Below the pieces are notes generated by a model. It searched no databases, was not told the DNA's origin, and was given only the letters and a program-made list of their open reading frames with translations. A stretch of 33,271 nucleotides of DNA, taken from NCBI GenBank assembly GCA_025350905.1, contig JANXWY010000423.1, positions 1 through 33,271 on the forward strand, written 5' to 3'. Made by a program: the position numbers and the translations under genes. Source of the stretch: Verrucomicrobiota bacterium (lineage in GTDB: Bacteria; Verrucomicrobiota; Verrucomicrobiia; Limisphaerales; JADLHS01). Within the stretch, counting starts at the first letter, position 1. Every line of letters begins with the position of its first letter. Positions 15,462 through 24,722 of the stretch are shown piece by piece.

Positions 15462-17377
15462 AGGGACGACAGCAGTACGGGGGGATTGATCGGCAGTGGT
15501 TGAGTGCCATCGCCGGATGTTTGCTGGCCACGTCGGTCGGCGCCGCGCCCGGAGCGGAGAAGCAAACCGTTTCCTTCACCTACCAGTTTGAGGCGCCGCG
15601 GATCGAAACCAACGGCGCGGGTGCGCATCTGACGCTCTCCGGCGGCCAGCAATTGCAACGGCTCGGGGAGCCGGCAATGCCATTCCGGACCGCGCGATTG
15701 CTCATTCCACCGGGGTATGCCGTCGAAACGGCAGAAGCGTTGCCGCTGTTGGAGCCGGAGAAGCTGGAGGGGAACTGGCAGCTCGAGTACGCGGACCAGC
15801 CCTACACCCGTTCGCGCGGCACGCCTGGTGCATTTGCGGCGGGACGCAGCCGGCGGGTTTATGAATCGGATTCCCTTTACCCGCCGAGCATGGCGGAATT
15901 GATCTCGGTTCAGCGGCTGGCGGGGCATGACATCGCGCTCGTGCGGGTCTTTCCGGTACGGTATCGTCCTTCCAGCGGTGAGCTAGTGTTCGCTCCGCGC
16001 CTAAACCTGCGTTTGACTTTGACTCCTCAGTTGACGTCGGGCGAAGCGCCGGTGCGTCCCCCGGACTCCGGCCCAAGCGCGAGTCGGGTTGCTGCCTTCG
16101 TTGATAATCCCGAACAGTTGACGTCGTTTAAGCTGCTGGCGAGCGCCGCCGTCACTTCGACCAACGCGGTGGTTGATTACCTGCTGATTACCAGCAGCAA
16201 TCTGGCTGCGGCCTTTCAGCCGTTGGTGGACCGCAAAATTCATGATGGCCTGGCCGTCAAAGTGGCCTTCGTGGAATCAATCACTAACGAGGTGGCGGGT
16301 CGCGACGTGCCGGAAAAGATTCGCAATTACATCCGAAAGGCGTATGCCGATTCGGGAATTAATTACGTTCTCCTGGGTGGCGGGACCACCATAATCCCTT
16401 GCCGTTACGCCTTTGTACGAGCGGACCTCCCGTCGAAGGATTCCTATTTGCCCTGCGACCTTTATTACGCTTGCCTGGACGGGTCCTGGAACGGGAACGG
16501 TGACAAGCACTGGGGCGAGCCGGGCGACGGCGAGAACGAAGGCGATGTGGATTTGCTGGCGGAAGTTTATGTGGGGCGCGCGCCGGTCTCGACGGTCGAG
16601 CAGGTAAAGACCTTCGTCGAAAAAACCGTTCGCTACGAGCTGAGCGGCAATCCGAACTTGGACACCGCATTGCTGATGGCCACCTACCTGGGTGAGTTTC
16701 CGGGCGGTCCCTGCCAGGGAGCGGACATTTTTGATCCCTTGTTGCCGCTGCTGAGCCAGTGGCGATTGAACTGGCTGGACGATCGGCCCGAAAAAATGCC
16801 CCGCTGGTCGCGCGCGGAAGTAATCAGCGAATTGAACGCTTCACCGCATATCGCTTTGTACAATGGTTACGGCGATCCCGATATTCTGATGCGGATGCAC
16901 ACTTGGGAACTCAAGCAGTTGACGAATGTCTGGCCCTTTCTGGCCTGCAGCGTGGCGTGCAGTGCCGGGCAATTCGATCACGGCAAGTTTGCCCCCGATT
17001 CCTTCGGCGAAACCCTGGTGAACGGCAGTTCGCACGGTGCGTTTGCCACGATTCTAAATGCCCGGGCAGGCTGGTTTGATCCGCAGCATCCGTGGAAATA
17101 CAGCGGCGAATTCCAAGCCAAGCTTTTCGCGGAGCTCTTGCAGACGGGGCATCGCAACCTGGGCATGGCCAACCAACACAGCAAGGAAGATTTGATTGGC
17201 CTGGTTGAGCGCGACGGTCCGATGACTTATCGCTGGTGCTATTATGGCATCACGTTGCTCGGGGATCCGCATGTGCCGTTCCGCGTTCCGGAAGGAACCG
17301 CGCGATCGGCTGCCGGAACGCAAGAGAACGCCATCGCCGGCAGCACAACTCTAAGAAAACCAAACTTGAACCACTAA
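15458..17377 (+). CDS. Peptidase family C25 (gingipain-like) protein with C25-type propeptide region
   Basis: KIRNYIRKAYADSGINYVLLGGGTTIIPCRYA, DVDLLAEVYVGRAPVSTVEQVKTFVEKTVRYE, HIALYNGYGDPDILMRMHTWELKQLTNVWPFLACSVACSAGQFD. The ATGA start/stop overlaps the upstream gene. Confidence 0.8.
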   Translation: MKGRQQYGGIDRQWLSAIAGCLLATSVGAAPGAEKQTVSFTYQFEAPRIETNGAGAHLTLSGGQQLQRLGEPAMPFRTARLLIPPGYAVETAEALPLLEPEKLEGNWQLEYADQPYTRSRGTPGAFAAGRSRRVYESDSLYPPSMAELISVQRLAGHDIALVRVFPVRYRPSSGELVFAPRLNLRLTLTPQLTSGEAPVRPPDSGPSASRVAAFVDNPEQLTSFKLLASAAVTSTNAVVDYLLITSSNLAAAFQPLVDRKIHDGLAVKVAFVESITNEVAGRDVPEKIRNYIRKAYADSGINYVLLGGGTTIIPCRYAFVRADLPSKDSYLPCDLYYACLDGSWNGNGDKHWGEPGDGENEGDVDLLAEVYVGRAPVSTVEQVKTFVEKTVRYELSGNPNLDTALLMATYLGEFPGGPCQGADIFDPLLPLLSQWRLNWLDDRPEKMPRWSRAEVISELNASPHIALYNGYGDPDILMRMHTWELKQLTNVWPFLACSVACSAGQFDHGKFAPDSFGETLVNGSSHGAFATILNARAGWFDPQHPWKYSGEFQAKLFAELLQTGHRNLGMANQHSKEDLIGLVERDGPMTYRWCYYGITLLGDPHVPFRVPEGTARSAAGTQENAIAGSTTLRKPNLNH

Positions 17378-17444
17378 GAGCGCTGGAAGCGACTGCTTTT
17401 GCCCAAGAGTTGGCCCGCAGTCACCGACCAGCCCATCGTACATT

Positions 17445-18041
17445 ATGTTACCAACCAAGCAAAATGAGACCGGGACCCGACCGGGATTTCTGATTGTGGT
17501 GACCTCCGCAGTCGTCTTACTGATTGGCGCGCTGTGGTACTTGAAGACCAGGCAGGATCATCCAGTCGAAACCATCGCCGAAACCGCGGTCGTGGAGACC
17601 CCGCCGCCGGCCCCGGTCTCGAAACGCGCCCTCCAAACCGCCCCGCCCGCGCCCCTTCCAATGGCCGAAACGCTGAATGCTCCGGTCAAAGCTGCGGTGA
17701 CGACCACCCTCGAAGACGGTTGGGGAATACAAGTCAGTAGTATGCGGCTGTCCATGGCTAACTCCATCGTGGACCTTCGTTACAAGGTACTGAACCCGGA
17801 GAAAGCGGCGCGGCTCGGCGACGGCAAGACTGCCGCCTACATTATTGATCGCGCCACGGGCAAGAAATTAAACATGCCAGCGCCACCCAAGGAAGGAGCT
17901 TTCCCGCCCACGTCGCATAAACTCGTGGCGGGGAAAATGTACTTCGCCATGGTTTCCAACCAAGGTGGCACTTTGAAAAGCGGCAGTCAGGTGACCGTGG
18001 TGGTGGGTGGTTCTGAAGCCACCAATCTTACCGTGGAGTAA
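17445..18041 (+). CDS. Membrane-anchored paralog of the 14997..15461 protein
   Basis: N-terminal TM segment FLIVVTSAVVLLIGALWYL and a Pro/Ala-rich linker. Core GWGIQVSSMRLSMANSIVDLRYKVLNPEKAARLG...ATGKKLNMPAPPKEG...GKMYFAMVSNQGGTLKSGSQVTVVVGG. Confidence 0.85.
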   Translation: MLPTKQNETGTRPGFLIVVTSAVVLLIGALWYLKTRQDHPVETIAETAVVETPPPAPVSKRALQTAPPAPLPMAETLNAPVKAAVTTTLEDGWGIQVSSMRLSMANSIVDLRYKVLNPEKAARLGDGKTAAYIIDRATGKKLNMPAPPKEGAFPPTSHKLVAGKMYFAMVSNQGGTLKSGSQVTVVVGGSEATNLTVE

Positions 18042-18047
18042 GCGGGT

Positions 18048-20054
18048 ATGACCAAAGTAAACCACACGAGCAACGTATTGATCACCTCGGCGCTCCTCGG
18101 CGCGGTGCTGCTTGGGGTCTGGCTCGGTCGAAGTTCGCGGGATGCGGTGGTGCGTTCGCCGGGCGGCGCGTCAAGCCGGGAAGCGCTGTTTTATCAGGAC
18201 TCGATGCACCCGTGGGTTAAGTCGGCAAAGCCCGGCAAGTGCAGCGTCTGCGGCATGGAGCTAACGGCGATTTACGAAGGTCAGCCGGGGTACAAGCTGA
18301 GCGATAATCTCGTCGCACTGAGTTCCAACAACATCACGGTCCTGAATGTTCAGACCGAACCGGTTCAGCGGCAGGAGGTGACCCGGACCTTGGAGGTGGC
18401 CGGTGCGCTTGAGGCTGATGAAAACCGAAAGACCGTCGTGGCCGCTCCGGCGGCAGGTCGAATTGACGACTTGACCATCAGGTTTCCCGGTGTCGAGGTC
18501 AAGGAAGGCGAACGCTTGATCACCTTTTATAGTCCGGAACTGACGCTCGAAAAGCGTCGGTTTCTCGTCCGGGCCCGCATGTCCGTTCAACGGGATCCGA
18601 CCGGTGGTCTGTCCTCCAAGTCGGTGTCGGATACCGACCCTTATTATAGTGACCTCGTTTCGCCGCAGGCGGGAACGATTGTCGAACGCAAGGTTTATAA
18701 GGGGCAATATGTTTCCGATGGGGAAAAAATGTTCACCATTGTTGACCTCTCGGTGCTGTGGTTTCGGTTTGATGTCTATGAGCAGCAGTTGCCCTGGCTG
18801 ACCCTGGGGCAAACGATCGATGTCACCGTGCCCGCGGCGCCTGGGAAGGTGCTCCCGGCTGTCATCACTTTCATCGAGCCGATGCTCAACGAAGCCACCC
18901 GCACGGTTAAAGTCCGGGCCGAGCTCCAGAATCCGCTGGTGGAACTCAACGGACGTAAACAACGCCTGCTGGGGCTGGGCATGTATGCCCAGGGAGAAAT
19001 TCGCGCCACATTGCGCAGCACATTGGCGGTCCCGCGTTCAGCCGTGCTGCAACCCGGGCGTTCAGCTTATGCTTACGTGGATAAAGGCAACGGCGTCTAT
19101 GAACAGCGTCGCGTCAAACTCGGGCAACAAGGCGATGGTTATTGGGAAGTGCTGCAAGGATTGGAGGCCGGTGATCGCGTGGTGACCTCCGGCAATGTCC
19201 TGCTCGATTCCCAGTCGCAATTTATGCACTCCCGCGACAAGGCCGAGCTGGCTATGGAGGACAGCCCGCAAAGTGCGGCGATGGTTATTTTATCCCAACC
19301 AGCCATGGTCCCCGGCCCCATGGTTGCCACCGAGGATCATAAAATGGAGCCCGACCCGATGCCGCCAATGACTCCGGCCGGGGACCAGCAAATGCCCGCG
19401 CCGGATCGAGTTGGCCTCGTTCCTACGTCCGCGGCCGCCAAGCCCGCTTATAACCCGCGCCATCCGGTCCAGCCGGCCGTTTCCGCCGCCAATCCGGGCT
19501 ATCGAAACTCGCGGATTGGACCCCACGACGCCGCCTTTGACGCTGCCTTCAACCGCGTGGCCGAACTGCGCTCCAGCGAGTTGGCGGAGCGCACCGCAGC
19601 CAAGGCTTCCCAACCTCTCATGCTGACTTCGCTGCAAGCGCAGGATCTCCAGGCCATCCTTGCGGCGGCCGATGAAGCCGGCGCGGCGTTGGCGGAGGAC
19701 AATCTGGAGAAATTCAAGCTCCACTTGGTGGCGTTGACCGAGGCGCTGACACCGGCGGCGAACAATTTCCCGGCCGCGAACTCCTTGAGCCCGTCCATCC
19801 AGTGTTTGATTCAGGCTTGTCAGCCGGCCCCGGCCATGGACCTGATCACAGCGCGGGCCCAATTCCTACCGGTGGGTGCGGCGGTGGCGGGAATGGCCGG
19901 CGAACTCAGGAAACAATCGAACTTCGCGGGATTAAAGGTGTACCACTGCGCCATGGCACCAAAACCAGGACTGTGGGTGCAAGCCAAAGGTCCGCTGCAC
20001 AATCCATTTTTCGGAGTGAAGATGCAGAATTGTGGGGAGGAAGTACTTCAATGA
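18048..20054 (+). CDS. cusB: RND efflux periplasmic adaptor (CusB-like) with N-terminal heavy-metal-binding domain and C-terminal DUF3347-like tail
   Basis: DSMHPWVKSAKPGKCSVCGMELTAIYE (HMBD-type), adaptor body VVAAPAAGRIDDLTIRFPGVEVKEGERLITFYSPEL and SPQAGTIVERKVYKGQYVSDGEKMFTIVDLSVLW, tail VYHCAMAPKPGLWVQAKGPLHNPFFGVKMQNCGEE. Confidence 0.9.
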   Translation: MTKVNHTSNVLITSALLGAVLLGVWLGRSSRDAVVRSPGGASSREALFYQDSMHPWVKSAKPGKCSVCGMELTAIYEGQPGYKLSDNLVALSSNNITVLNVQTEPVQRQEVTRTLEVAGALEADENRKTVVAAPAAGRIDDLTIRFPGVEVKEGERLITFYSPELTLEKRRFLVRARMSVQRDPTGGLSSKSVSDTDPYYSDLVSPQAGTIVERKVYKGQYVSDGEKMFTIVDLSVLWFRFDVYEQQLPWLTLGQTIDVTVPAAPGKVLPAVITFIEPMLNEATRTVKVRAELQNPLVELNGRKQRLLGLGMYAQGEIRATLRSTLAVPRSAVLQPGRSAYAYVDKGNGVYEQRRVKLGQQGDGYWEVLQGLEAGDRVVTSGNVLLDSQSQFMHSRDKAELAMEDSPQSAAMVILSQPAMVPGPMVATEDHKMEPDPMPPMTPAGDQQMPAPDRVGLVPTSAAAKPAYNPRHPVQPAVSAANPGYRNSRIGPHDAAFDAAFNRVAELRSSELAERTAAKASQPLMLTSLQAQDLQAILAAADEAGAALAEDNLEKFKLHLVALTEALTPAANNFPAANSLSPSIQCLIQACQPAPAMDLITARAQFLPVGAAVAGMAGELRKQSNFAGLKVYHCAMAPKPGLWVQAKGPLHNPFFGVKMQNCGEEVLQ

Positions 20055-20112
20055 CCGCAATCGATCACGGAACTGGGCCGATACACTGGCGATCGCCTGG
20101 GTTCCGTAATTT

Positions 20113-23100
20113 ATGATCAATCGCGTGATTAAATGGTCGTTGCGCAACCGGCTGATCGTGGTCTGTGGCGTCCTGCTGCTGACCGGTTGGGGGATCCATG
20201 CCGTGCGCCATACGGCGGTCGATGCCATCCCGGACTTGAGCGAGAATCAAGTGATCGTTTTCGCAGACTGGCCGGGCCGTAGTCCCCAAGAGGTTGAAGA
20301 CCAGGTCACCTATCCCCTCTCCGTAAACCTCCAAGGCCTGACGGATGTCAAGACGGTTCGGGCCTCCTCGATGTTTGGTTTCAGTTTCATCACCATTGTT
20401 TTTGAAGAGCAGGTTGACAATTACTTCGCCCGGACCCGGGTCTTGGAACGGCTGAACTACCTGGGTGATCATCTGCCGGCGGGGGTGGTGCCCAAGCTGG
20501 GTCCGGATGCCACGGGCCTGGGCTGGGTTTACCAGTATTATCTGCATGTCGATCCGAAGTTGTCGCCGAAGGCCGGCTATGATCTCTCGCAATTGCGCTC
20601 GTTGCAGGACTGGTTCATCCGCTACCAACTCAACGCTTTGCCCGGTGTAGCCGAAGTGGGCAGCATTGGCGGGTTTGTGCGTCAGTATCAAGTGGAAGTT
20701 TCGCCCGTCCACATGCGCACGTTGGGAATCTCGCTCGCCGAGGTGCTGGCCGCCGTCGAGGAAAGTAACCTGAATGTGGGCGGCAAAGTTATCGAAGAAA
20801 ACGGCATGGAATTCGTCGTGCGCGGAGTCGGCTTGGTCAATTCCGTGAGCGACTTGGAGAATATCGTCCTGAAAGAAAGTGGGGGTACGCCCATCTACTT
20901 GCGCGATGTGGCCACGATTCAGCTCGGGGGCGATTTCCGTCGCGGCGCGCTCGATGTGGATGGCCGGGAAGTGGTCGGCGGCGTCGTCGTCATGCGCAAT
21001 GGCCGCAATTGCCGGGACGTGATCCGTGCCGTCAAAGAAAAGATTGCCCAGATCACCCCCAGTCTCCCGCCGGGAGTGACCATCAAGTCCTTCTACGACC
21101 GAAGCACCCTGATTGACCGGTCGATCGCCACCGTCAATCGAACCTTGGTCGAGGAGATCCTCCTGGTCGCTCTCGCCCACATACTTTTTCTTTGGCACTT
21201 TCGCAGCATCATCATCGTGACGATCCCGTTGCCGGTATCGATTCTCTTTTCCTTCGTGCTCATGCGGTTGTTCGGCGTTTCCTCCAATATCATGTCGCTC
21301 AGCGGCATCGCCATCGCCATCGGGGTGCTGGTGGATGCCGGGATTGTGATGACGGAAAACGTGATCCGACATTGCGAAAGCCTGGAAGCCAAGTTGCCCG
21401 GCGGCGGGCGACTCACTCCCGCGCAAACCTTGCAGGCGACCCTTCAAGCGGCCCAGCAAGTCGGTCGGCCCATCTTTTTTGCGATGCTCATCATCATCCT
21501 TGCCTTCATTCCCGTATTCGCCCTGGCGGGACAGGAAGGGAAGCTATTCCATCCGCTCGCGCTGACGAAAACCTTTGCCATGACCGTCGCCACGGTCTTG
21601 GCCATCACCATCGTGCCCGTGCTCTGCACGTTTCTGGTGCGCGGTCCGTTTCGCCCCGAGCGGGAAAACTGGATCATGAAACGGCTGCTGCAGATTTACG
21701 ATCCAGTGCTGGATTGGGCATTGTCCCATCGGCGGACGGTACTGGGTTCGGCGGCGGCGCTGTTGGTCTTCGCCTTGGTCCTGGCCTTCGGCGTCCCGCG
21801 CTCCGTGAGCGCAGCCCTCGCCAGACACGGTTGGACTCAAGCCGCGCGGTTGGCTGGGGGAATGGGCAGTGAATTTATGCCCACCCTCAATGAGGGCAGC
21901 TTCCTGTTCATGCCCGTGCTGCTGCCGAGCACTTCGCTCACCGAAATCAAACGGCTCATCGCCTGGCAGGACACGGTTTTAAAGCAGGTGACGGAAGTGC
22001 AATCGGCGGCGGGCAAGTTGGGACGAGCGGATACGGCGACCGATCCCGCACCGGTCGAGATGATCGAAACCACTATCGAGTTGAAGCCGGAATCCCAGTG
22101 GCGACCGGGCATGACCCCCGAGAAACTTGTTGCCGAGCTTACCGAAAAGCTCAGTCAGGCGCCCGGCTATGTGCCCGGTTTGCTGCACCCGATCGAAGGC
22201 CGGCTGCTGATGTTGAGCACGGGCATCCGGGCTCAAGTTGGGGTGAAGATCTTCGGTGACAATTTGGAAGCACTGCAGGCGAAAGCATTGGAAATGGCGC
22301 AGATTCTTCGCGAAGTGCCCGGGGCCACGGGCGTGGTGAGTTCCCGCTCTCAAGGCAAGCCGTACCTCAACATCGAGGTGGATCGAGTGGCGATGGCCCG
22401 TTACGGCTTACGCGCCAAGTCCTTGTTGGATGTTGTCGAGACCGGATTAGGGGGCAAGAACGTCAGTACCACAATCGAGGGACGGCAGCGATTCCCCATT
22501 CAGGTCCGCTTTCAACAGGACGACCGGAACGAAATTGGTCGGCTCGGCGATGTGCTCGTGTTTACCCCGAGCGGGAAAGTCATCCCGCTGGGGCAGCTCG
22601 CCAAGATCAAACGTGTGCTCGGGCCGAGCGAGATCGCGAGTGAAAACGGGCGGCTGGAAGCTTTCGTGCAGGCGAATGTGCAAGGGCGCGATTTGGGCAG
22701 CTTTGTTCAGGACGCCCAGGAGCGGATTCGCAGCGGCCTCAAGTTGGAGCAGGGGATGACGCTGGAATGGGCGGGTCAATACCAGAACCAGCTCCACGCC
22801 CAGCGCACGCTGCGCTTGATCCTACCAGTGGTGCTCGGGATCATCTTTCTGCTGCTTTGCGTTGTCTTCCACTCGGCGAAGGAGGCCGCGCACATTATCT
22901 TGGCGGTGCCGTTTGCCCTGACGGGTGGTGTGTTTCTGCAGTTTCTGCTGGGCTATAATTTCAGCGTCGCAGTTTGGGTCGGTTATATTGCGCTCTTCGG
23001 AATCGCGATCGAAACCGGGATCGTCATGGTGGTATATCTCGAGGAAGCCTTGAAGAAAAAGCGCGCGGAACGCGGTCGCGCTTTCAGCCACGCCGATCTG

Positions 23101-23448
23101 CTGCAGGCGGTGAAAGATGGCGCGAAGCTGCGGCTGCGACCGAAAGTGATGACGGCCGCCACCGCCATTGCCGGACTGATGCCCATCATGTGGAGTACCA
23201 GCACCGGATCGGAAGTGATGCGCCCGCTCGCCACTCCGGTGATCGGCGGCATGGTGAGCAGTCTCCTGCACATCCTGGTGGTGACGCCCGTGTTATTCGC
23301 CTTCTTGCGTGAACGGGAGATGAAATGTGAAGGTCAACGCCTTGCTAACCCCGAGGCGACTCCCCCAGCGCCCAAGCGTTTCGGCCCCCGGCGGGAACGC
23401 CAACCGCAAGGCGCTTTAGGTGCCATCCCCGCCCGCGCACCCAACTAA
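20113..23448 (+). CDS. cusA: CusA/CzcA-family heavy-metal RND efflux permease
   Basis: PDLSENQVIVFADWPGRSPQEVEDQVTYPLSVNLQGL, GIAIAIGVLVDAGIVMTENVIRH, GSEFMPTLNEGSFLFMPVLLPSTS, GRADTATDPAPVEMIETTIELKPESQWRPGMT, RLLMLSTGIRAQVGVKIFGDN, PLATPVIGGMVSSLLHILVVTPVLF. Confidence 0.95.
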   Translation: MINRVIKWSLRNRLIVVCGVLLLTGWGIHAVRHTAVDAIPDLSENQVIVFADWPGRSPQEVEDQVTYPLSVNLQGLTDVKTVRASSMFGFSFITIVFEEQVDNYFARTRVLERLNYLGDHLPAGVVPKLGPDATGLGWVYQYYLHVDPKLSPKAGYDLSQLRSLQDWFIRYQLNALPGVAEVGSIGGFVRQYQVEVSPVHMRTLGISLAEVLAAVEESNLNVGGKVIEENGMEFVVRGVGLVNSVSDLENIVLKESGGTPIYLRDVATIQLGGDFRRGALDVDGREVVGGVVVMRNGRNCRDVIRAVKEKIAQITPSLPPGVTIKSFYDRSTLIDRSIATVNRTLVEEILLVALAHILFLWHFRSIIIVTIPLPVSILFSFVLMRLFGVSSNIMSLSGIAIAIGVLVDAGIVMTENVIRHCESLEAKLPGGGRLTPAQTLQATLQAAQQVGRPIFFAMLIIILAFIPVFALAGQEGKLFHPLALTKTFAMTVATVLAITIVPVLCTFLVRGPFRPERENWIMKRLLQIYDPVLDWALSHRRTVLGSAAALLVFALVLAFGVPRSVSAALARHGWTQAARLAGGMGSEFMPTLNEGSFLFMPVLLPSTSLTEIKRLIAWQDTVLKQVTEVQSAAGKLGRADTATDPAPVEMIETTIELKPESQWRPGMTPEKLVAELTEKLSQAPGYVPGLLHPIEGRLLMLSTGIRAQVGVKIFGDNLEALQAKALEMAQILREVPGATGVVSSRSQGKPYLNIEVDRVAMARYGLRAKSLLDVVETGLGGKNVSTTIEGRQRFPIQVRFQQDDRNEIGRLGDVLVFTPSGKVIPLGQLAKIKRVLGPSEIASENGRLEAFVQANVQGRDLGSFVQDAQERIRSGLKLEQGMTLEWAGQYQNQLHAQRTLRLILPVVLGIIFLLLCVVFHSAKEAAHIILAVPFALTGGVFLQFLLGYNFSVAVWVGYIALFGIAIETGIVMVVYLEEALKKKRAERGRAFSHADLLQAVKDGAKLRLRPKVMTAATAIAGLMPIMWSTSTGSEVMRPLATPVIGGMVSSLLHILVVTPVLFAFLREREMKCEGQRLANPEATPPAPKRFGPRRERQPQGALGAIPARAPN

Positions 23449-23449
23449 A

Positions 23450-23464
23450 GAATGACCGTCATTC
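23450..23464. promoter_or_regulatory. Perfect 7+1+7 palindrome GAATGACcGTCATTC between cusA-like and DUF3570 genes (candidate operator)
   Basis: Read directly. It lies in the 29-bp gap between the cusA stop (23448) and the DUF3570 ATG (23478). Confidence 0.4.
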
Positions 23465-23477
23465 AATTCGAAACCAC

Positions 23478-24722
23478 ATGAAACGAATCCGACCCCATTC
23501 CGCCCCGTTGGCACCACCGCTCCCCGAAGCGGACCCGGCCTTTGACTCGCCCGGTCGGCGTTCGCGCACCACTGGCATTCAACTGTTCGGGACGCTGGTG
23601 GTCTATGCAGTGCAATCCCAATGGGCCCACGCTGCAGACCATGTAGATTACGGTTTTGAATTTTACAAGGAGGAGGACGGGCGCATCCAGGTTGAAACGC
23701 AAACGGCTTACTTCGAGAAAAAAATCACCGATGCCATCGCCGCGAAAGGGGAGTTTGTTTACGACGCCATTTCCGGCGCCACCCCCACCGGTTTGCCCCC
23801 GAAACCAAACTCTCAGGAGGTGCCGCTCACGCAAATGCATGACACCCGGTACGCGGGGAACTTGGCGTTCGATTGCCGCTGGGGCCGGCAGTTGCTTTCG
23901 CCTCAAATTGCCTACAGCACGGAGAGTGATTATGAATCCATCGGGATCTCGCTGAACGATGCGATCGATTTCAACCAGAAGAACACAACGCTGCGATTCG
24001 GGGTGGCGCATAATTTCGACCGGGTGCTCGATTTCGTGCACACCGATCCTTCGCTCCCGCGCGCCTGGCATGACAAGGACAGCACGGAGGGGATTGTCGG
24101 CCTTTCCCAGTTGCTGGATCCCAAGACCGTCTTCACGGCTGATTTTACTTTCGGCGGCGAATCGGGCTTCCTCGATGATCCTTATCGCGAGGTGCTGTTT
24201 CGCGGGTGGTTGGCATTCAACCCGAATTTTTACATCGGCGGACCGGAAGCCCGGCCAACCGAACGCACCAAGGAGGTTTTCCAGACCACGCTCACGCACT
24301 TCTTCGATCGGGTGAACGGGAGTGCGGAGTTATCTTACCGCTTCTACCACGATTCGTACGATATTTTCGCCCAAACGGCCGCACTGACCTGGTACCAAAA
24401 AGTGGGTGAGCACCTCATTCTCGAACCCACGTTTCGCTTTTACGAGCAGTCGGCGGCGTATTTTTATTATCCGGAAGGGGTGGCTGGGTTTTCCGCCCTG
24501 ACCCCCGATCCGGATCGACCCCAGTATTATTCGGCCGATTACCGCCTCTCGCACATGATCACCTACACGTACGGGATGCAGGCGGTGGTTATCATAAAAG
24601 ACTGGCTGCAGTTTAACGTGGGCTATAATCGTTACACGATGTACGGGCGCGACGACCTCACGTCCGCCAGCGCGTATCCCAAAGCCAACATCGCCAGCAT
24701 CGGATTCCGCTTATGGTTTTGA
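23478..24722 (+). CDS. DUF3570-type predicted outer-membrane beta-barrel protein with DAISGATPTG motif
   Basis: ADHVDYGFEFYKEEDGRIQVETQTAYFEKKITDAIAAKGEFVYDAISGATPTG..., alternating amphipathic strands, C-terminal IASIGFRLWF typical of an OM barrel terminus. Confidence 0.8.
   Translation: MKRIRPHSAPLAPPLPEADPAFDSPGRRSRTTGIQLFGTLVVYAVQSQWAHAADHVDYGFEFYKEEDGRIQVETQTAYFEKKITDAIAAKGEFVYDAISGATPTGLPPKPNSQEVPLTQMHDTRYAGNLAFDCRWGRQLLSPQIAYSTESDYESIGISLNDAIDFNQKNTTLRFGVAHNFDRVLDFVHTDPSLPRAWHDKDSTEGIVGLSQLLDPKTVFTADFTFGGESGFLDDPYREVLFRGWLAFNPNFYIGGPEARPTERTKEVFQTTLTHFFDRVNGSAELSYRFYHDSYDIFAQTAALTWYQKVGEHLILEPTFRFYEQSAAYFYYPEGVAGFSALTPDPDRPQYYSADYRLSHMITYTYGMQAVVIIKDWLQFNVGYNRYTMYGRDDLTSASAYPKANIASIGFRLWF

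Noticed and set aside
20065-21459. 464-aa minus-strand ORF opposite the cusA-like gene
   Set aside because: Antisense of well-conserved RND permease motifs; no recognisable domain.
23500-23640. Twin-arginine (PGRRSRTTG) signal on the DUF3570 protein allowing cytoplasmic flavinylation
   Set aside because: Does not match the Tat consensus well, and an outer-membrane barrel is expected to be Sec-exported unfolded. Retained only as a caveat to the ApbE localisation puzzle.
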